From UBA920 sp038257015 (GTDB lineage Bacteria > Patescibacteriota > Doudnabacteria > UBA920), in NCBI GenBank assembly GCA_038257015.1, contig JBBSJS010000013.1, positions 1 to 21,630 of the forward strand: 21,630 bases of DNA, in the 5' to 3' direction. The position numbers and the translations under genes were made by a program. Below the pieces are notes generated by a model that had not been told where the DNA came from, searched no databases, and saw only the letters and a list, made by a program, of their open reading frames with translations. Shown in pieces: positions 12,559-20,449 of this stretch. The number at the start of each line of letters is the position of its first letter. Positions within the stretch are counted from its first letter, which is position 1.

Positions 12559-13923
12559 TCAAAACAAACCGCGTTTGCTTAAAGCATTAATTGAATCAAT
12601 GTAATTTTGAATTTTGAATTTACTCTTAGCTCCATTATAACTCATGAACCGAATTTTCCCGAAAATTTCTCTTTCTCCCCAAGCGCGGTCGTGCACGCCA
12701 CCGATACTCCAGGCACAACCCACATAACCATTAGGGTCTCTGCCATCAAGCTCATATTTATCATTAAGGTAAATTGCTTCACTTAAAGCTGTTTCAGGGT
12801 CGGGTGTCCATTCCAAGATTTTCTTTGCCCAGTACATCCGCATATAATTATGCATCTTGCCTGTTGTAGTCATTTCTAACTGAGCGGCATTCCATAACTC
12901 ATCATGGGTTTGAGCATCTTCAAGCTCTCGACGCGTGTAAAGATATTGGCGCTCGTCTTCCCTATGTTCGTTCAAAGTTTTTTGTGCCCAAGCATGAAAA
13001 CCATTAAAGTTGTCGTAGTTAGGATTGTAATAACAAAAATTGTCAGCTAACTCTTTGCGAACAATTAACTCTTCTAAGAAAGAATCTTTGGCTTCACTCT
13101 CCGGAAGTGATGACGCTTCTAGCGCAACTCGTCCAGCTGCGATATGTCCAAAATGCAAATAAGGTGATAAGTTGGATTGAGCTTGTTTGTTAGGGTCGTT
13201 TCTGTCTGTGGCATAAACTTGGAGTCTCTCTACAAAAAAATTCTCTAACATTTTATGCGCCGCTTTTTCTCCGGGCTTAATCCAGTCAACTGCAGTCACT
13301 TTTGAATCAGCTTTAATGCTTGCCCTAACTTCTTGCCAATTAATCGCTGGAGCTTCCCCTGTCCAATTCATTGCTTGCTTTTGTAGCTCAGGGAAATTTT
13401 CCAAAAACTCAGGCAGTAGCCGATGAATTTTAGGACGAATCGTATAAGCAGCAAACTCCAACTTATCTGAAGCAACCCATACAGGGATAATATTATGTGC
13501 ATCAACCACAAAAAGTGGCACCTCTAAACTATCAGCCACAGCTTGTTGAGTTGCTCTGACATAATGCATCGGGTTCTGGTCGGTAACGACGGCAGCGGCT
13601 TTGTGAGTTTTTGCAAACTCGATAACTAATTCGGCAACATCACCTAAGGGTACGAAGAACGGAATATTCTTTTTCTGTAACCCCTTCTCGATTTCTTCCA
13701 ACCCACTAATGGCAAATTCATATTGCCTAAGCCCAGCATTTTCAAAAGTTGGAGGCATCGCAAAAACTACAACTAAGGGTTGATTAATTGTCTTGGCTAA
13801 TTCTTGAGCGTAAAGTAACGACCAATTATCATTAATACGTTGATCGCGTCCCATCCAATAGATAATCGGACCTTTGCCAATTGCTTTACTGTTAAGCTGT
13901 TTGATGCGCTTGGGATTAACCAT
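12559..13923 (-). CDS. phr: Class II deoxyribodipyrimidine (CPD) photolyase
   Basis: A 454-aa light-dependent DNA repair flavoprotein that splits cyclobutane pyrimidine dimers using FADH- and blue light. The class II signatures are clear: MVNPKRI start, YWMGRDQRINDNWSLLYAQ (residues 22-40), LEELIVRKELADNFCYY, KMHNYMRMYWAKKILEWT in the FAD domain, and DGRDPNGYVGCAWSIGGVHDRAW near the C-terminus. Length fits the family. The start matches the conserved class II N-terminus, although no ribosome site is visible; it lies 5 nt after the ubiA stop, so translation is probably coupled. Class II enzymes are the usual metazoan, plant and archaeal type and are scattered in bacteria, so horizontal acquisition is plausible. 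Co-transcription with pigment genes fits a light-protection module. Confidence 0.95.
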   Translation of the reverse strand: MVNPKRIKQLNSKAIGKGPIIYWMGRDQRINDNWSLLYAQELAKTINQPLVVVFAMPPTFENAGLRQYEFAISGLEEIEKGLQKKNIPFFVPLGDVAELVIEFAKTHKAAAVVTDQNPMHYVRATQQAVADSLEVPLFVVDAHNIIPVWVASDKLEFAAYTIRPKIHRLLPEFLENFPELQKQAMNWTGEAPAINWQEVRASIKADSKVTAVDWIKPGEKAAHKMLENFFVERLQVYATDRNDPNKQAQSNLSPYLHFGHIAAGRVALEASSLPESEAKDSFLEELIVRKELADNFCYYNPNYDNFNGFHAWAQKTLNEHREDERQYLYTRRELEDAQTHDELWNAAQLEMTTTGKMHNYMRMYWAKKILEWTPDPETALSEAIYLNDKYELDGRDPNGYVGCAWSIGGVHDRAWGEREIFGKIRFMSYNGAKSKFKIQNYIDSINALSKRGLF

Positions 13924-13928
13924 AAATT

Positions 13929-14789
13929 TTAAAACAGTTTTTCTAAACTAAACTTACTAAATGCGATTACCCAGAACAACAACAAACCGAATAAACCATT
14001 AATATATGGGAACCACCAATAAATTCTGAATATTGAATTTGGTCTAAAGAAAACTACCAAGGCTGTCAGCGGATAGATATAAGCCAGCAAGCCTAGCCAA
14101 GTAGCTGAAAGATTGAGCTGAAAAAGTAACGCAGCTGGAAGCCATAAAACAAAACATAACAACAATGACCCTCTCTCTTTTAGCAACACAGCTGTGGTAA
14201 GTAAGTTAGCTTGTTTATCGCTTGCAATATCTGGGACAGCTGAAAAAATATGCATTGAGGCGGTCCACAACCACGCAGCAGCGATTGCCCAAGTTGGTGG
14301 TAGTTCACCTGCAATCATCGCATACGCACCAAAACCAATAATCGCATAGTGAACATTGGAGATTGCATCGATAAATGGTTTAGCTTTAAAACGAAAGGGT
14401 AAAGAGCTATATGCCCAAGCCAAAAACAAAAAGAGTAACCACATAGCCCGTGCCGCATTATTTGGAGCGAACAAGGCCAATACTATTCCACCAGCTATAG
14501 ATGCGTAGACTGCAAGTTTTAGCCAGTTGCGTTCAGTGGAAACCAGACGATGTTCTTTGTCATCTTTTTTGGGATTAAACTCATCTGTATCACCATCAAA
14601 CATATCATTAATTCCATAAATAAAAATATTGGCAGGAATCATAAAATACAACAGATACAATAATACCTTAGGGTCGGCTAATTGGCTCAAGCTTGTCGCT
14701 GCAGCAATAGCACCAATCCAAAAAGTACCACCAGCGTATAGCCAGAATCTCGGTCGGGAAATTTTAATTAAAGTTTTTAGTTGTTGCAT
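13929..14789 (-). CDS. UbiA-family prenyltransferase, probable lycopene elongase
   Basis: A 286-aa membrane prenyltransferase. It has the two Asp-rich motifs of the UbiA superfamily: N61-D-M-F-D-G-D-T-D (about residues 61-69) and D-I-A-S-D-K-Q-A (about 188-195), spread over about eight to nine hydrophobic helices. The form 'AVPDIASDKQANLLTTA' is close to the 'A.PDI.AD..AG..TTA' pattern of CrtEb/LbtBC and haloarchaeal lycopene elongases, which add C5 units to lycopene to give C45/C50 carotenoids. The position directly after crtI-crtB-crtE supports that assignment over quinone synthesis. Its ATG overlaps the crtE stop (TAATG), so translation is coupled. A hydroxylating activity, as in the bacterioruberin pathway, cannot be judged. 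Confidence 0.85.
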   Translation of the reverse strand: MQQLKTLIKISRPRFWLYAGGTFWIGAIAAATSLSQLADPKVLLYLLYFMIPANIFIYGINDMFDGDTDEFNPKKDDKEHRLVSTERNWLKLAVYASIAGGIVLALFAPNNAARAMWLLFLFLAWAYSSLPFRFKAKPFIDAISNVHYAIIGFGAYAMIAGELPPTWAIAAAWLWTASMHIFSAVPDIASDKQANLLTTAVLLKERGSLLLCFVLWLPAALLFQLNLSATWLGLLAYIYPLTALVVFFRPNSIFRIYWWFPYINGLFGLLLFWVIAFSKFSLEKLF

Positions 14790-15850
14790 TATTTTTCTCT
14801 AGTCATTAAGAAATCAAGCAAACTCACGGCGATGGTTTTAGAACTACTGGTAATCGGCAATTTTTCAATTAAACGATGCGCTTTAAGGTAATGTACTTTC
14901 ATTTCGGTATTAACTTTTTGCTCAATTTCATACTTGGTAAATAAATCTAAGACTAGTTGTTGTTCTTTTAGAGTTAATATATGGCCATTAGTGTAAAGGT
15001 TTTTTACTAACTTTACCTCTGACGGTTTGCAACTTTTCAGCAATTCAAAGTATAACCAAGTACGTTTCTTTTCGCGTATATCACCGCCCACCGATTTCCC
15101 AGTCTTTTCCGAGTTTCCAAAAATACCAAGATAATCATCTTTGAGTTGAAAGATAATCCCAAGATGTTGGGCCAAGCTGTAAACCAAACGTTTATTCACT
15201 TTGGCTGTTTTCTGATGTAGCGACAACCCTGCTAATAACGGCAGCGCAAAAGTGTAGCGACCGGTTTTCTGCTCGTAAATTCTCGCCACAACAGATTCAT
15301 TGATATGATTTGGATTTGTTGAGCTATCAACATCTTCCATCTGTGCAGCTCCAAGCAAAGCCATCTCTTTGCTAAACAATGCAATTAGACCTGGAAGTGC
15401 TTTGGTATTCTGAATTGCGCTAAACTGTTGTATTGATAAAAAATAACCGACAATGGCAACACAACTTGCCATACTCTCCCCGTAATGCAAGTTCTCCGTA
15501 TCATCTTTAAGATGCATGGTTTTCTGGTACTGAGTGTGAATCGTGTCACGACCACGGCGCTTTGCATCGCGATCCATAATATCGTCATGCACTAAAATAC
15601 TGGAATGCATCATTTCTAGCATAGCACCGACTTTTACCGCATCCTTCATTTGTTGCGATGTCTTTGGTTCGCTAGCGAGCACTACTAAAAGTCCGCGAAT
15701 CATTTTGCCACCGAGAATGAAATTTTCCAAACGCTTGAGTGCATCTTTCGACCATATATGCGAACCGTGTGAATCTTTGATAGATTGAGCAATTAATCGC
15801 TTGATTTCACTCTCGATTAATTTACGGTTTGTTGTAAAAAATTTATGCAT
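14789..15850 (-). CDS. crtE: Geranylgeranyl diphosphate synthase
   Basis: A 353-aa trans-prenyl diphosphate synthase condensing IPP with allylic diphosphates. The first Asp-rich motif is D89-D-I-M-D93 in HSSILVHDDIMDRD; the second is D238-D-Y-L-G in FQLKDDYLGIFGN. A small residue (Ser84) at the fifth position before the first motif, rather than Phe/Tyr, fits a C20 rather than C15 product. K49-M-I-R-G matches the basic substrate-binding GGKxxR region. I choose ATG 15850 (MHKFF), 2 nt after the crtB stop; an ATG at 15880 would overlap crtB by 28 nt. The stop overlaps the ubiA start by one base. The C-terminal third is longer and less conserved than in the standard 300-residue enzymes. Confidence 0.92.
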   Translation of the reverse strand: MHKFFTTNRKLIESEIKRLIAQSIKDSHGSHIWSKDALKRLENFILGGKMIRGLLVVLASEPKTSQQMKDAVKVGAMLEMMHSSILVHDDIMDRDAKRRGRDTIHTQYQKTMHLKDDTENLHYGESMASCVAIVGYFLSIQQFSAIQNTKALPGLIALFSKEMALLGAAQMEDVDSSTNPNHINESVVARIYEQKTGRYTFALPLLAGLSLHQKTAKVNKRLVYSLAQHLGIIFQLKDDYLGIFGNSEKTGKSVGGDIREKKRTWLYFELLKSCKPSEVKLVKNLYTNGHILTLKEQQLVLDLFTKYEIEQKVNTEMKVHYLKAHRLIEKLPITSSSKTIAVSLLDFLMTREK

Positions 15851-15852
15851 AA

Positions 15853-16668
15853 TTATAATAGTTTGGTTACTGCTGCCCACAATACTCGCAATCGACCTGG
15901 TTTTAATTGTTTTGAATAAACCTGCAGTGGATTACGTTCAACATGAGACATGGTATAGTCGAACATTTCTGTCGCCGCTTCAATAGGCACACGCATTCTT
16001 TTGGGTATATAACGAAGACCAATGCTCGCCTCTTGTCGCCAGCCCCGATAACGCTCGATTTCCGTCTGAATAAATTTAGCAAATTGTTCTGGCTTGGCTT
16101 TCGCTTCCCCTTCAGTTAAATTTTCCAAGCCAAATTTCTGATACTCTTCCTTAGGCAAATAAGTTCTGGATAATTTTTGATCCTGTGCGATATCGCGAAT
16201 CATGTTCATATATTGAAATGCTCGTCCTAAGCTTTGTGCGTAAGGATGCGACGCGTTTGGTAAATTCATAATCCGAGCCATCATCAAACCAATTACTTCT
16301 GCCGAGCCATAAATATATTTAAGAGTTTGCTCCAAAGTCCAGTAATCTGATTTGTGCATGTCCATTTCCATGGAAGTGAAAAAGGCATCCACCCACTGCT
16401 GGTCGAATTGATGACGGTCTTGTAACTCAATAAAGTTTTGCAACACTGAATTGTCTGTATGATTTCCAACCAATGCGGCGTGGTATTCCAATTTAAGTTT
16501 CATGTAGCTGTGCTCGTCTTGAGGAATAGCGTCAATGAAGTCATCAAATACTCTCACAAACGCATATAAATTAAACACGTCTTCTTTGATATGCTTTGGG
16601 AAAAATAAGCTGGCTGTAAAAAAAGTTACGCTGCCGTTTTTGAAAATATTGTAAGCTCGATTATCCAT
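15853..16668 (-). CDS. crtB: Phytoene synthase
   Basis: A 271-aa squalene/phytoene synthase-family enzyme joining two GGPP into C40 phytoene. The first Asp-rich motif is D42-D-F-I-D46 in YAFVRVFDDFID, and the second is R158-D-I-A-Q-D163 followed by the family 'YLP' (TYLPKEE). YGSAEVIGLMM (120-130) is the conserved 'Y...VA..VG' helix. The start at 16668 is set by AAAGGAG, which overlaps the crtI stop region (AAAGGAG-TAA-A-ATG). An ATG 10 codons earlier would lie inside crtI. It lies 1 nt after crtI. Given the adjacent crtI and crtE, phytoene rather than squalene is the expected product. Confidence 0.93.
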   Translation of the reverse strand: MDNRAYNIFKNGSVTFFTASLFFPKHIKEDVFNLYAFVRVFDDFIDAIPQDEHSYMKLKLEYHAALVGNHTDNSVLQNFIELQDRHQFDQQWVDAFFTSMEMDMHKSDYWTLEQTLKYIYGSAEVIGLMMARIMNLPNASHPYAQSLGRAFQYMNMIRDIAQDQKLSRTYLPKEEYQKFGLENLTEGEAKAKPEQFAKFIQTEIERYRGWRQEASIGLRYIPKRMRVPIEAATEMFDYTMSHVERNPLQVYSKQLKPGRLRVLWAAVTKLL

Positions 16669-16669
16669 T

Positions 16670-18139
16670 TTACTCCTTTGCAATTTTCTCTGCGACAATT
16701 TGTCCAGAAATTACAACCATAGGAACTCCCACGCCTGGTTGAGTGTGATGACCAACGTAGTATAGGTTTTCCAGTTTTTTACTCCTCATTCGTGGTCTAA
16801 AGTAAGCAGTTTGCATTAAGGTGTGAGCTAGTCCTAGTCCTGTTCCTTGGAAAGCATTATAATCTCCAGAAAAATCTTTCAAACTAAATACCCGCTCGGT
16901 AACAATATTATCGCGAATAGTTTGTCCCGTAATTTTCTCTAATCGATCATATAGGTTATTTTTTAAACGATCGTGAACCTCTTCTGAATCTTCCAAACCG
17001 GAAGCAACCGGCGCCAAGAAAAATAGGTTCTCCCCCCCTTCAGGTGCTACGGATTTATCTGTAAGAGAAGGTGCGCAAAGGTAAAACGAAGGTTGGTTTG
17101 GCCAATCAGGTTTGTTGAATATTGTATTGAAGTGTTCGGTCCAGTCTTGATCCAAAAACAAAGTGTGATGAAGTAAGCCACCAACGCGTTTATCTAAGCC
17201 AACATAAACTATGAAAGCAGAGGGAGCCACTACTCGGCGTTTCCACCACCCTGGGCTGTAGTCACGATAACTTGGCTCAAGTAATTGCTGGTCGACGAAA
17301 TGATAATCCGCGTTAGCAACGACCAAGTCACATTCAAAATCTCCATCAGAAGTTTTGACGGTTGTGATTTTACCATCGGCATAATTAAAACCCGTAACAG
17401 TTTTGTTGAATTCAAACTTTACTCCAAGTTCTTCTGCTAACTGCTGGAAACCGTGTGCCACCGCGCCAAAACCGCCTTGTGGATACCACACACCCAAGTT
17501 TAAGTCGGCATGATTGATAACCGAATACAAAGCTGGTGTGTTATCAGGTGCGCCACCCAAAAAAACCATACTGTATTCTAAAAGTTTTCTAAGTCTTTCG
17601 TTTTTGAAATATCTTTTTGTAAACGACGACAATTTTTCAAAGACATGCAGCTTGCGTCCTTCGGTCATCATCCGCTTGTTAAAGAAGTCAAAGATTGAAT
17701 TAAAATCTTTGTAAATAAAATCTGTCATCGATACATCGTACTGATACTTCGCTTGTGCTAAATACTCTTCTAACTTCTTTCCCGCGCCAGGTTCAATCGA
17801 TTCAAAAAGTTTATAAGTTTCTTCTACATTTGCTGGCATATCGACTTTATCATCAACACCAAAATATGCTCGATAGGAAGGATCGAGTCTGGATAGTTGA
17901 TAGTAGTCGCTTGGCGTCTTTCCAAACTGAGCAAACCACCGCTCGTAGATTTCCGGCATCATATACCAAGATGGTCCCATGTCAAAACTAAAACCAGCGT
18001 CTTTCCAAACGCGCGCTCTTCCACCGACCATCTCATGTTGTTCTAAAACAGTAACCTGATGTCCGTTTTTTGCCAGTAGCGTCGCTGCTGACAATCCTCC
18101 AAACCCTGCTCCGATTACAACAATATTTTTGCTTTTCAT
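16670..18139 (-). CDS. crtI: Phytoene desaturase (CrtI family)
   Basis: A 489-aa FAD-dependent desaturase that converts phytoene through several steps, probably to lycopene. The N-terminal dinucleotide fold V-I-G-A-G-F-G-G (residues 8-15) is followed by the ADP-binding acidic VLEQ and GGRARVWKDAGFSFDMGPSWY, the CrtI signature. The C-terminus YYVGHHTQPGVGVPMVVISGQIVAEKI matches the family's THPG.G.P motif, with H-T-Q-P-G-V-G-V here. It heads the six-gene operon. No Shine-Dalgarno precedes ATG 18139; a TATACT box lies at 18182-18177, and three TTAAG half-sites lie between it and the start. The number of desaturation steps cannot be read from sequence. Confidence 0.95.
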   Translation of the reverse strand: MKSKNIVVIGAGFGGLSAATLLAKNGHQVTVLEQHEMVGGRARVWKDAGFSFDMGPSWYMMPEIYERWFAQFGKTPSDYYQLSRLDPSYRAYFGVDDKVDMPANVEETYKLFESIEPGAGKKLEEYLAQAKYQYDVSMTDFIYKDFNSIFDFFNKRMMTEGRKLHVFEKLSSFTKRYFKNERLRKLLEYSMVFLGGAPDNTPALYSVINHADLNLGVWYPQGGFGAVAHGFQQLAEELGVKFEFNKTVTGFNYADGKITTVKTSDGDFECDLVVANADYHFVDQQLLEPSYRDYSPGWWKRRVVAPSAFIVYVGLDKRVGGLLHHTLFLDQDWTEHFNTIFNKPDWPNQPSFYLCAPSLTDKSVAPEGGENLFFLAPVASGLEDSEEVHDRLKNNLYDRLEKITGQTIRDNIVTERVFSLKDFSGDYNAFQGTGLGLAHTLMQTAYFRPRMRSKKLENLYYVGHHTQPGVGVPMVVISGQIVAEKIAKE

Positions 18140-18140
18140 T

Positions 18141-18182
18141 TGTTAAGTTATCTTAACACAGTTAAGCGCTAAGTTTAGTATA
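18141..18182 (-). promoter_or_regulatory. crt operon promoter with triple half-site operator
   Basis: The -10 TATACT is at 18182-18177; no good -35 lies at the right distance. Directly downstream are three alternating half-sites: GTTAAG (18142-18147), CTTAAC (18152-18157) and GTTAAG (18161-18166), forming TGTTAAG-N4-CTTAACA and CTTAAC-N3-GTTAAG. They span roughly +4 to +29 of the predicted transcript. They could be a repressor site or two alternative RNA hairpins just before ATG 18139. Confidence 0.5.
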
Positions 18183-18209
18183 ATTTTTGATTCATTTCCC
18201 CCACCAGAC

Positions 18210-18731
18210 TTAGAAAGCAGGTACTAATTGGCCGATACCGACGCCCACTAAAACTGCAATTCCACCCATCACCAAAGTTTGCCAACCTTGCTTAAAAGCT
18301 TTAATGTGGAACATTTTTGCATTGAAGAATCCAAGGGCGAACAAAGATACCAAGGACGCACCAATCGACCACAATAAAGCTTGTTTTGGATTAGAAAGTA
18401 AAAAGTAAGGTAACAGAGGAATAATTCCTGCGAAGAGATATGAAAAGAACATCACAGCCGAACTACCTAGTGATTTACTTAAAGGCACTTCATCATTAGC
18501 TTCGTATTCTTCGACGGAGTGTTCTGAAATTAAACTACCAACACCCATGGAAAATGCTTCCACAAAGATTAACACTACACCGGTTAAAATCACGCTTTGC
18601 TTTGGCATGCCAGCAGCCGCTACACCTGCCAGCAATCCAACAGTTGAAACTAAACTATCTTCTACTCCAAAAGTAAAATTGCGGACAACCTCGGCAAAAT
18701 TTTTATCAGGAGTGTTTGTAGTTTCAGTCAT
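18210..18731 (-). CDS. VIT1/CCC1-family iron/manganese transporter
   Basis: A 173-aa membrane protein of the VIT family (cation/H+ exchange, moving Fe2+ or Mn2+ out of the cytoplasm). It contains the first-helix signature GVEDSLVSTVGLLAGV, the second-helix EAFSMGVGSLISE with conserved Met and Glu, then a short acidic loop EHSVEEYEANDEVPL where long members carry the metal-binding helical domain, and three further helices ending GGIAVLVGVGIGQLV. It is shorter than plant or yeast VIT1 because that loop is reduced; small bacterial forms like this exist. Its ATG overlaps the stop of the MazG-like gene (TAATG). No terminator separates it from crtI 70 nt downstream, so read-through into the carotenoid operon is possible. 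Metal choice is not predictable here. Confidence 0.87.
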   Translation of the reverse strand: MTETTNTPDKNFAEVVRNFTFGVEDSLVSTVGLLAGVAAAGMPKQSVILTGVVLIFVEAFSMGVGSLISEHSVEEYEANDEVPLSKSLGSSAVMFFSYLFAGIIPLLPYFLLSNPKQALLWSIGASLVSLFALGFFNAKMFHIKAFKQGWQTLVMGGIAVLVGVGIGQLVPAF

Positions 18732-19060
18732 TAGCGATTATCCCCTGCTCCTTTAAGAACATTTCTATCTTTGCGGTCTTGCAACTTCGTGATATTGGTT
18801 TGAGCAACGTCAGAAAAACTCAATCCCAGTTCAGTTGATAACTGAGAAAGATACCAAAGCACATCACCCATCTCTTTCTTTAAATTATCGCGCGCGTCGT
18901 CATCGATTACGCCGTCGTGGTTGCGAAGAATCTTTTTCAGTTTTTCTGCAATTTCTCCAGCTTCACCAGTTACACCAAGCCCTAAATAATATAAAACTGT
19001 GTCCCCAGGCTTGTAGACAGCAGTTTCTTTGGAAGTTTTTTGGTATTCGTCAAAAGTCAT
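18731..19060 (-). CDS. MazG-like nucleoside triphosphate pyrophosphohydrolase
   Basis: A 109-aa all-alpha NTP pyrophosphatase-fold protein. The metal-binding residues are visible as GEAGEIAEK (E33-x-x-E36) and KKEMGDVLWYL (E63-x-x-D66), the ExxE...ExxD pattern of MazG/dUTPase-2 folds. Single-domain MazG-like enzymes typically clear modified or excess nucleotides; the substrate is not predictable. It is the first gene of the pair with the VIT-like transporter, sharing TAATG. A TATAAT lies at 19090-19085 without a good -35, and the ribosome site is weak. I see no phage or toxin context. Confidence 0.9.
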   Translation of the reverse strand: MTFDEYQKTSKETAVYKPGDTVLYYLGLGVTGEAGEIAEKLKKILRNHDGVIDDDARDNLKKEMGDVLWYLSQLSTELGLSFSDVAQTNITKLQDRKDRNVLKGAGDNR

Positions 19061-19157
19061 TTTTAAGCTTTTAATATTGATTTAATTATAGCATTTTAGC
19101 CTATTTAGTGATACAATTTACAAGTTATGGCGATGAATTACTGCTTTAATTATTCAA
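19061..19157. promoter_or_regulatory. Divergent promoter region, mazG-like gene and MFS gene
   Basis: Minus-strand TATAAT at 19090-19085 for the MazG-like gene, and plus-strand TACAAT at 19112-19117 for the MFS gene. Neither has a convincing -35, and neither gene has a Shine-Dalgarno. Assignment rests on the -10 boxes only. Confidence 0.4.
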
Positions 19158-20411
19158 ATGAAATTTAAATTTAAGAATAGACCGCTAGTAGTGGTTTTTT
19201 TGGTAGTATTCTTAGACTTGCTGGGTTATAGTATCCTAATTCCTGTTGTACCGCAGTTATTTGCTAACCCAGAGTCGAGCTACTTCTTACTTCCAGCAAC
19301 TTTCAGTATTCAAACTGGCTACATCTTACTAGGATTACTACTCGGAATTTATCCGTTGATGCAATTTTTTGCTACGCCAATTTTGGGTCAATTATCCGAT
19401 CGCTATGGCCGTAAAAAAATCTTAGCAATTTCTTTAGTTGGCACAGCTATATCATATGTAGCTTTCGCCATTGCTATCATGACCAGAAACGTACCTTTGC
19501 TATTTATCTCACGAGGTTTTGACGGTATTACTGGTGGGAATATCGCTGTAGCCCAAGCAAGTATCGCCGACATTTCCACCCCTCAAAACCGCGCCAAAAA
19601 TTTTGGATTAATTGGTGCAGCTTTAGGGCTAGGGTTTATTGTTGGGCCGTACATCGGTGGAACTCTTTCCGATCCAGGAATAATTTCCTGGTTTAGCCCT
19701 GCTACACCATTTTGGTTTGCTGCAATTTTAAGCAGCATAAACGTCATCTCAGTTCTACTCTTTTTCCCAGAAACATTGACCAAGTTCACCAGCAAAGCGA
19801 TGAGCTGGTTTCAGTCCTTGCAGAATATCGCTGCGGCTTACACTATGAAAGGTGTTAAAACTTTATTTGTTGGGACATTTTTATTTCAAGCAGGTTTAAC
19901 TTTCTTTATTACTTTCTTCGGCGTCTACCTTATTCGAAGATTTGAGTATGACCAAGGAGCTACTGGTGAATTTTTTGCTTTCGTGGGAATTTGTATGGCT
20001 TTCTCACAAATTGTGATTACACGCACAGTTGCCAAGTTTGCCCGCGAATGGAGAGTCTTGAGCATAGCACTGCCAGCAGCAGCAGTTTGTGTGTTACTTT
20101 ATTTCTTACCAACAGCACCATGGCAAATGTATCTTATTACTCCGTTCTTCGCTGCTTTCCTTGGCCTGATTCAATCCAACCTACCAGCTTTAATTAGCCG
20201 TTCTGTTGGACCTGATATTCAAGGAGAAGTACTTGGCATAAACTCAAGTGTGAATGCGCTGGCCCAAGCTATCCCTCCGATAATTTCCGGGTACATCGCA
20301 GCTAGCCTTACTCCCAACGCACCAATTTTTATTTCAGCCGTGTGTTTATTTACTGCCGGAATAATACTCTGGAAAGTATACAAGCCTACTAGACAAATGC
20401 AGAGAGAATAA
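19158..20411 (+). CDS. MFS drug/proton antiporter-like transporter (DHA1, TetA-like)
   Basis: A 417-aa protein with about 12 hydrophobic helices. Motif A, GQLSDRYGRKKIL (about residues 76-88), sits in the loop between helices 2 and 3. The motif C-like antiporter signature GAALGLGFIVGPYIGG lies in helix 5. The N-terminal VVFLDLLGYSILIPVVPQL is typical of TetA-type DHA1 exporters. The family moves diverse small molecules out in exchange for protons; tetracycline specificity cannot be claimed. The gene is alone on the plus strand between the divergent MazG-like gene and a shared terminator. No regulator of TetR type lies next to it, unlike classical tetA. Confidence 0.9.
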   Translation: MKFKFKNRPLVVVFLVVFLDLLGYSILIPVVPQLFANPESSYFLLPATFSIQTGYILLGLLLGIYPLMQFFATPILGQLSDRYGRKKILAISLVGTAISYVAFAIAIMTRNVPLLFISRGFDGITGGNIAVAQASIADISTPQNRAKNFGLIGAALGLGFIVGPYIGGTLSDPGIISWFSPATPFWFAAILSSINVISVLLFFPETLTKFTSKAMSWFQSLQNIAAAYTMKGVKTLFVGTFLFQAGLTFFITFFGVYLIRRFEYDQGATGEFFAFVGICMAFSQIVITRTVAKFAREWRVLSIALPAAAVCVLLYFLPTAPWQMYLITPFFAAFLGLIQSNLPALISRSVGPDIQGEVLGINSSVNALAQAIPPIISGYIAASLTPNAPIFISAVCLFTAGIILWKVYKPTRQMQRE

Positions 20412-20442
20412 AAAAATCTTAGCTACTTGCTAAGATTTTTTT
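20411..20442. terminator. Bidirectional terminator between the MFS gene and parB
   Basis: A perfect 13-bp stem AAAAAATCTTAGC (20411-20423) and GCTAAGATTTTTT (20429-20441) with loop TACTT. It overlaps the MFS stop codon and ends 9 nt from the parB stop. Confidence 0.9.
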
Positions 20443-20449
20443 AAAAGTT

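Noticed and set aside
19158..20411. Tetracycline resistance gene
   Set aside because: TetA-like architecture only; motifs A and C are shared by many DHA1 exporters, and no tetR lies beside it.
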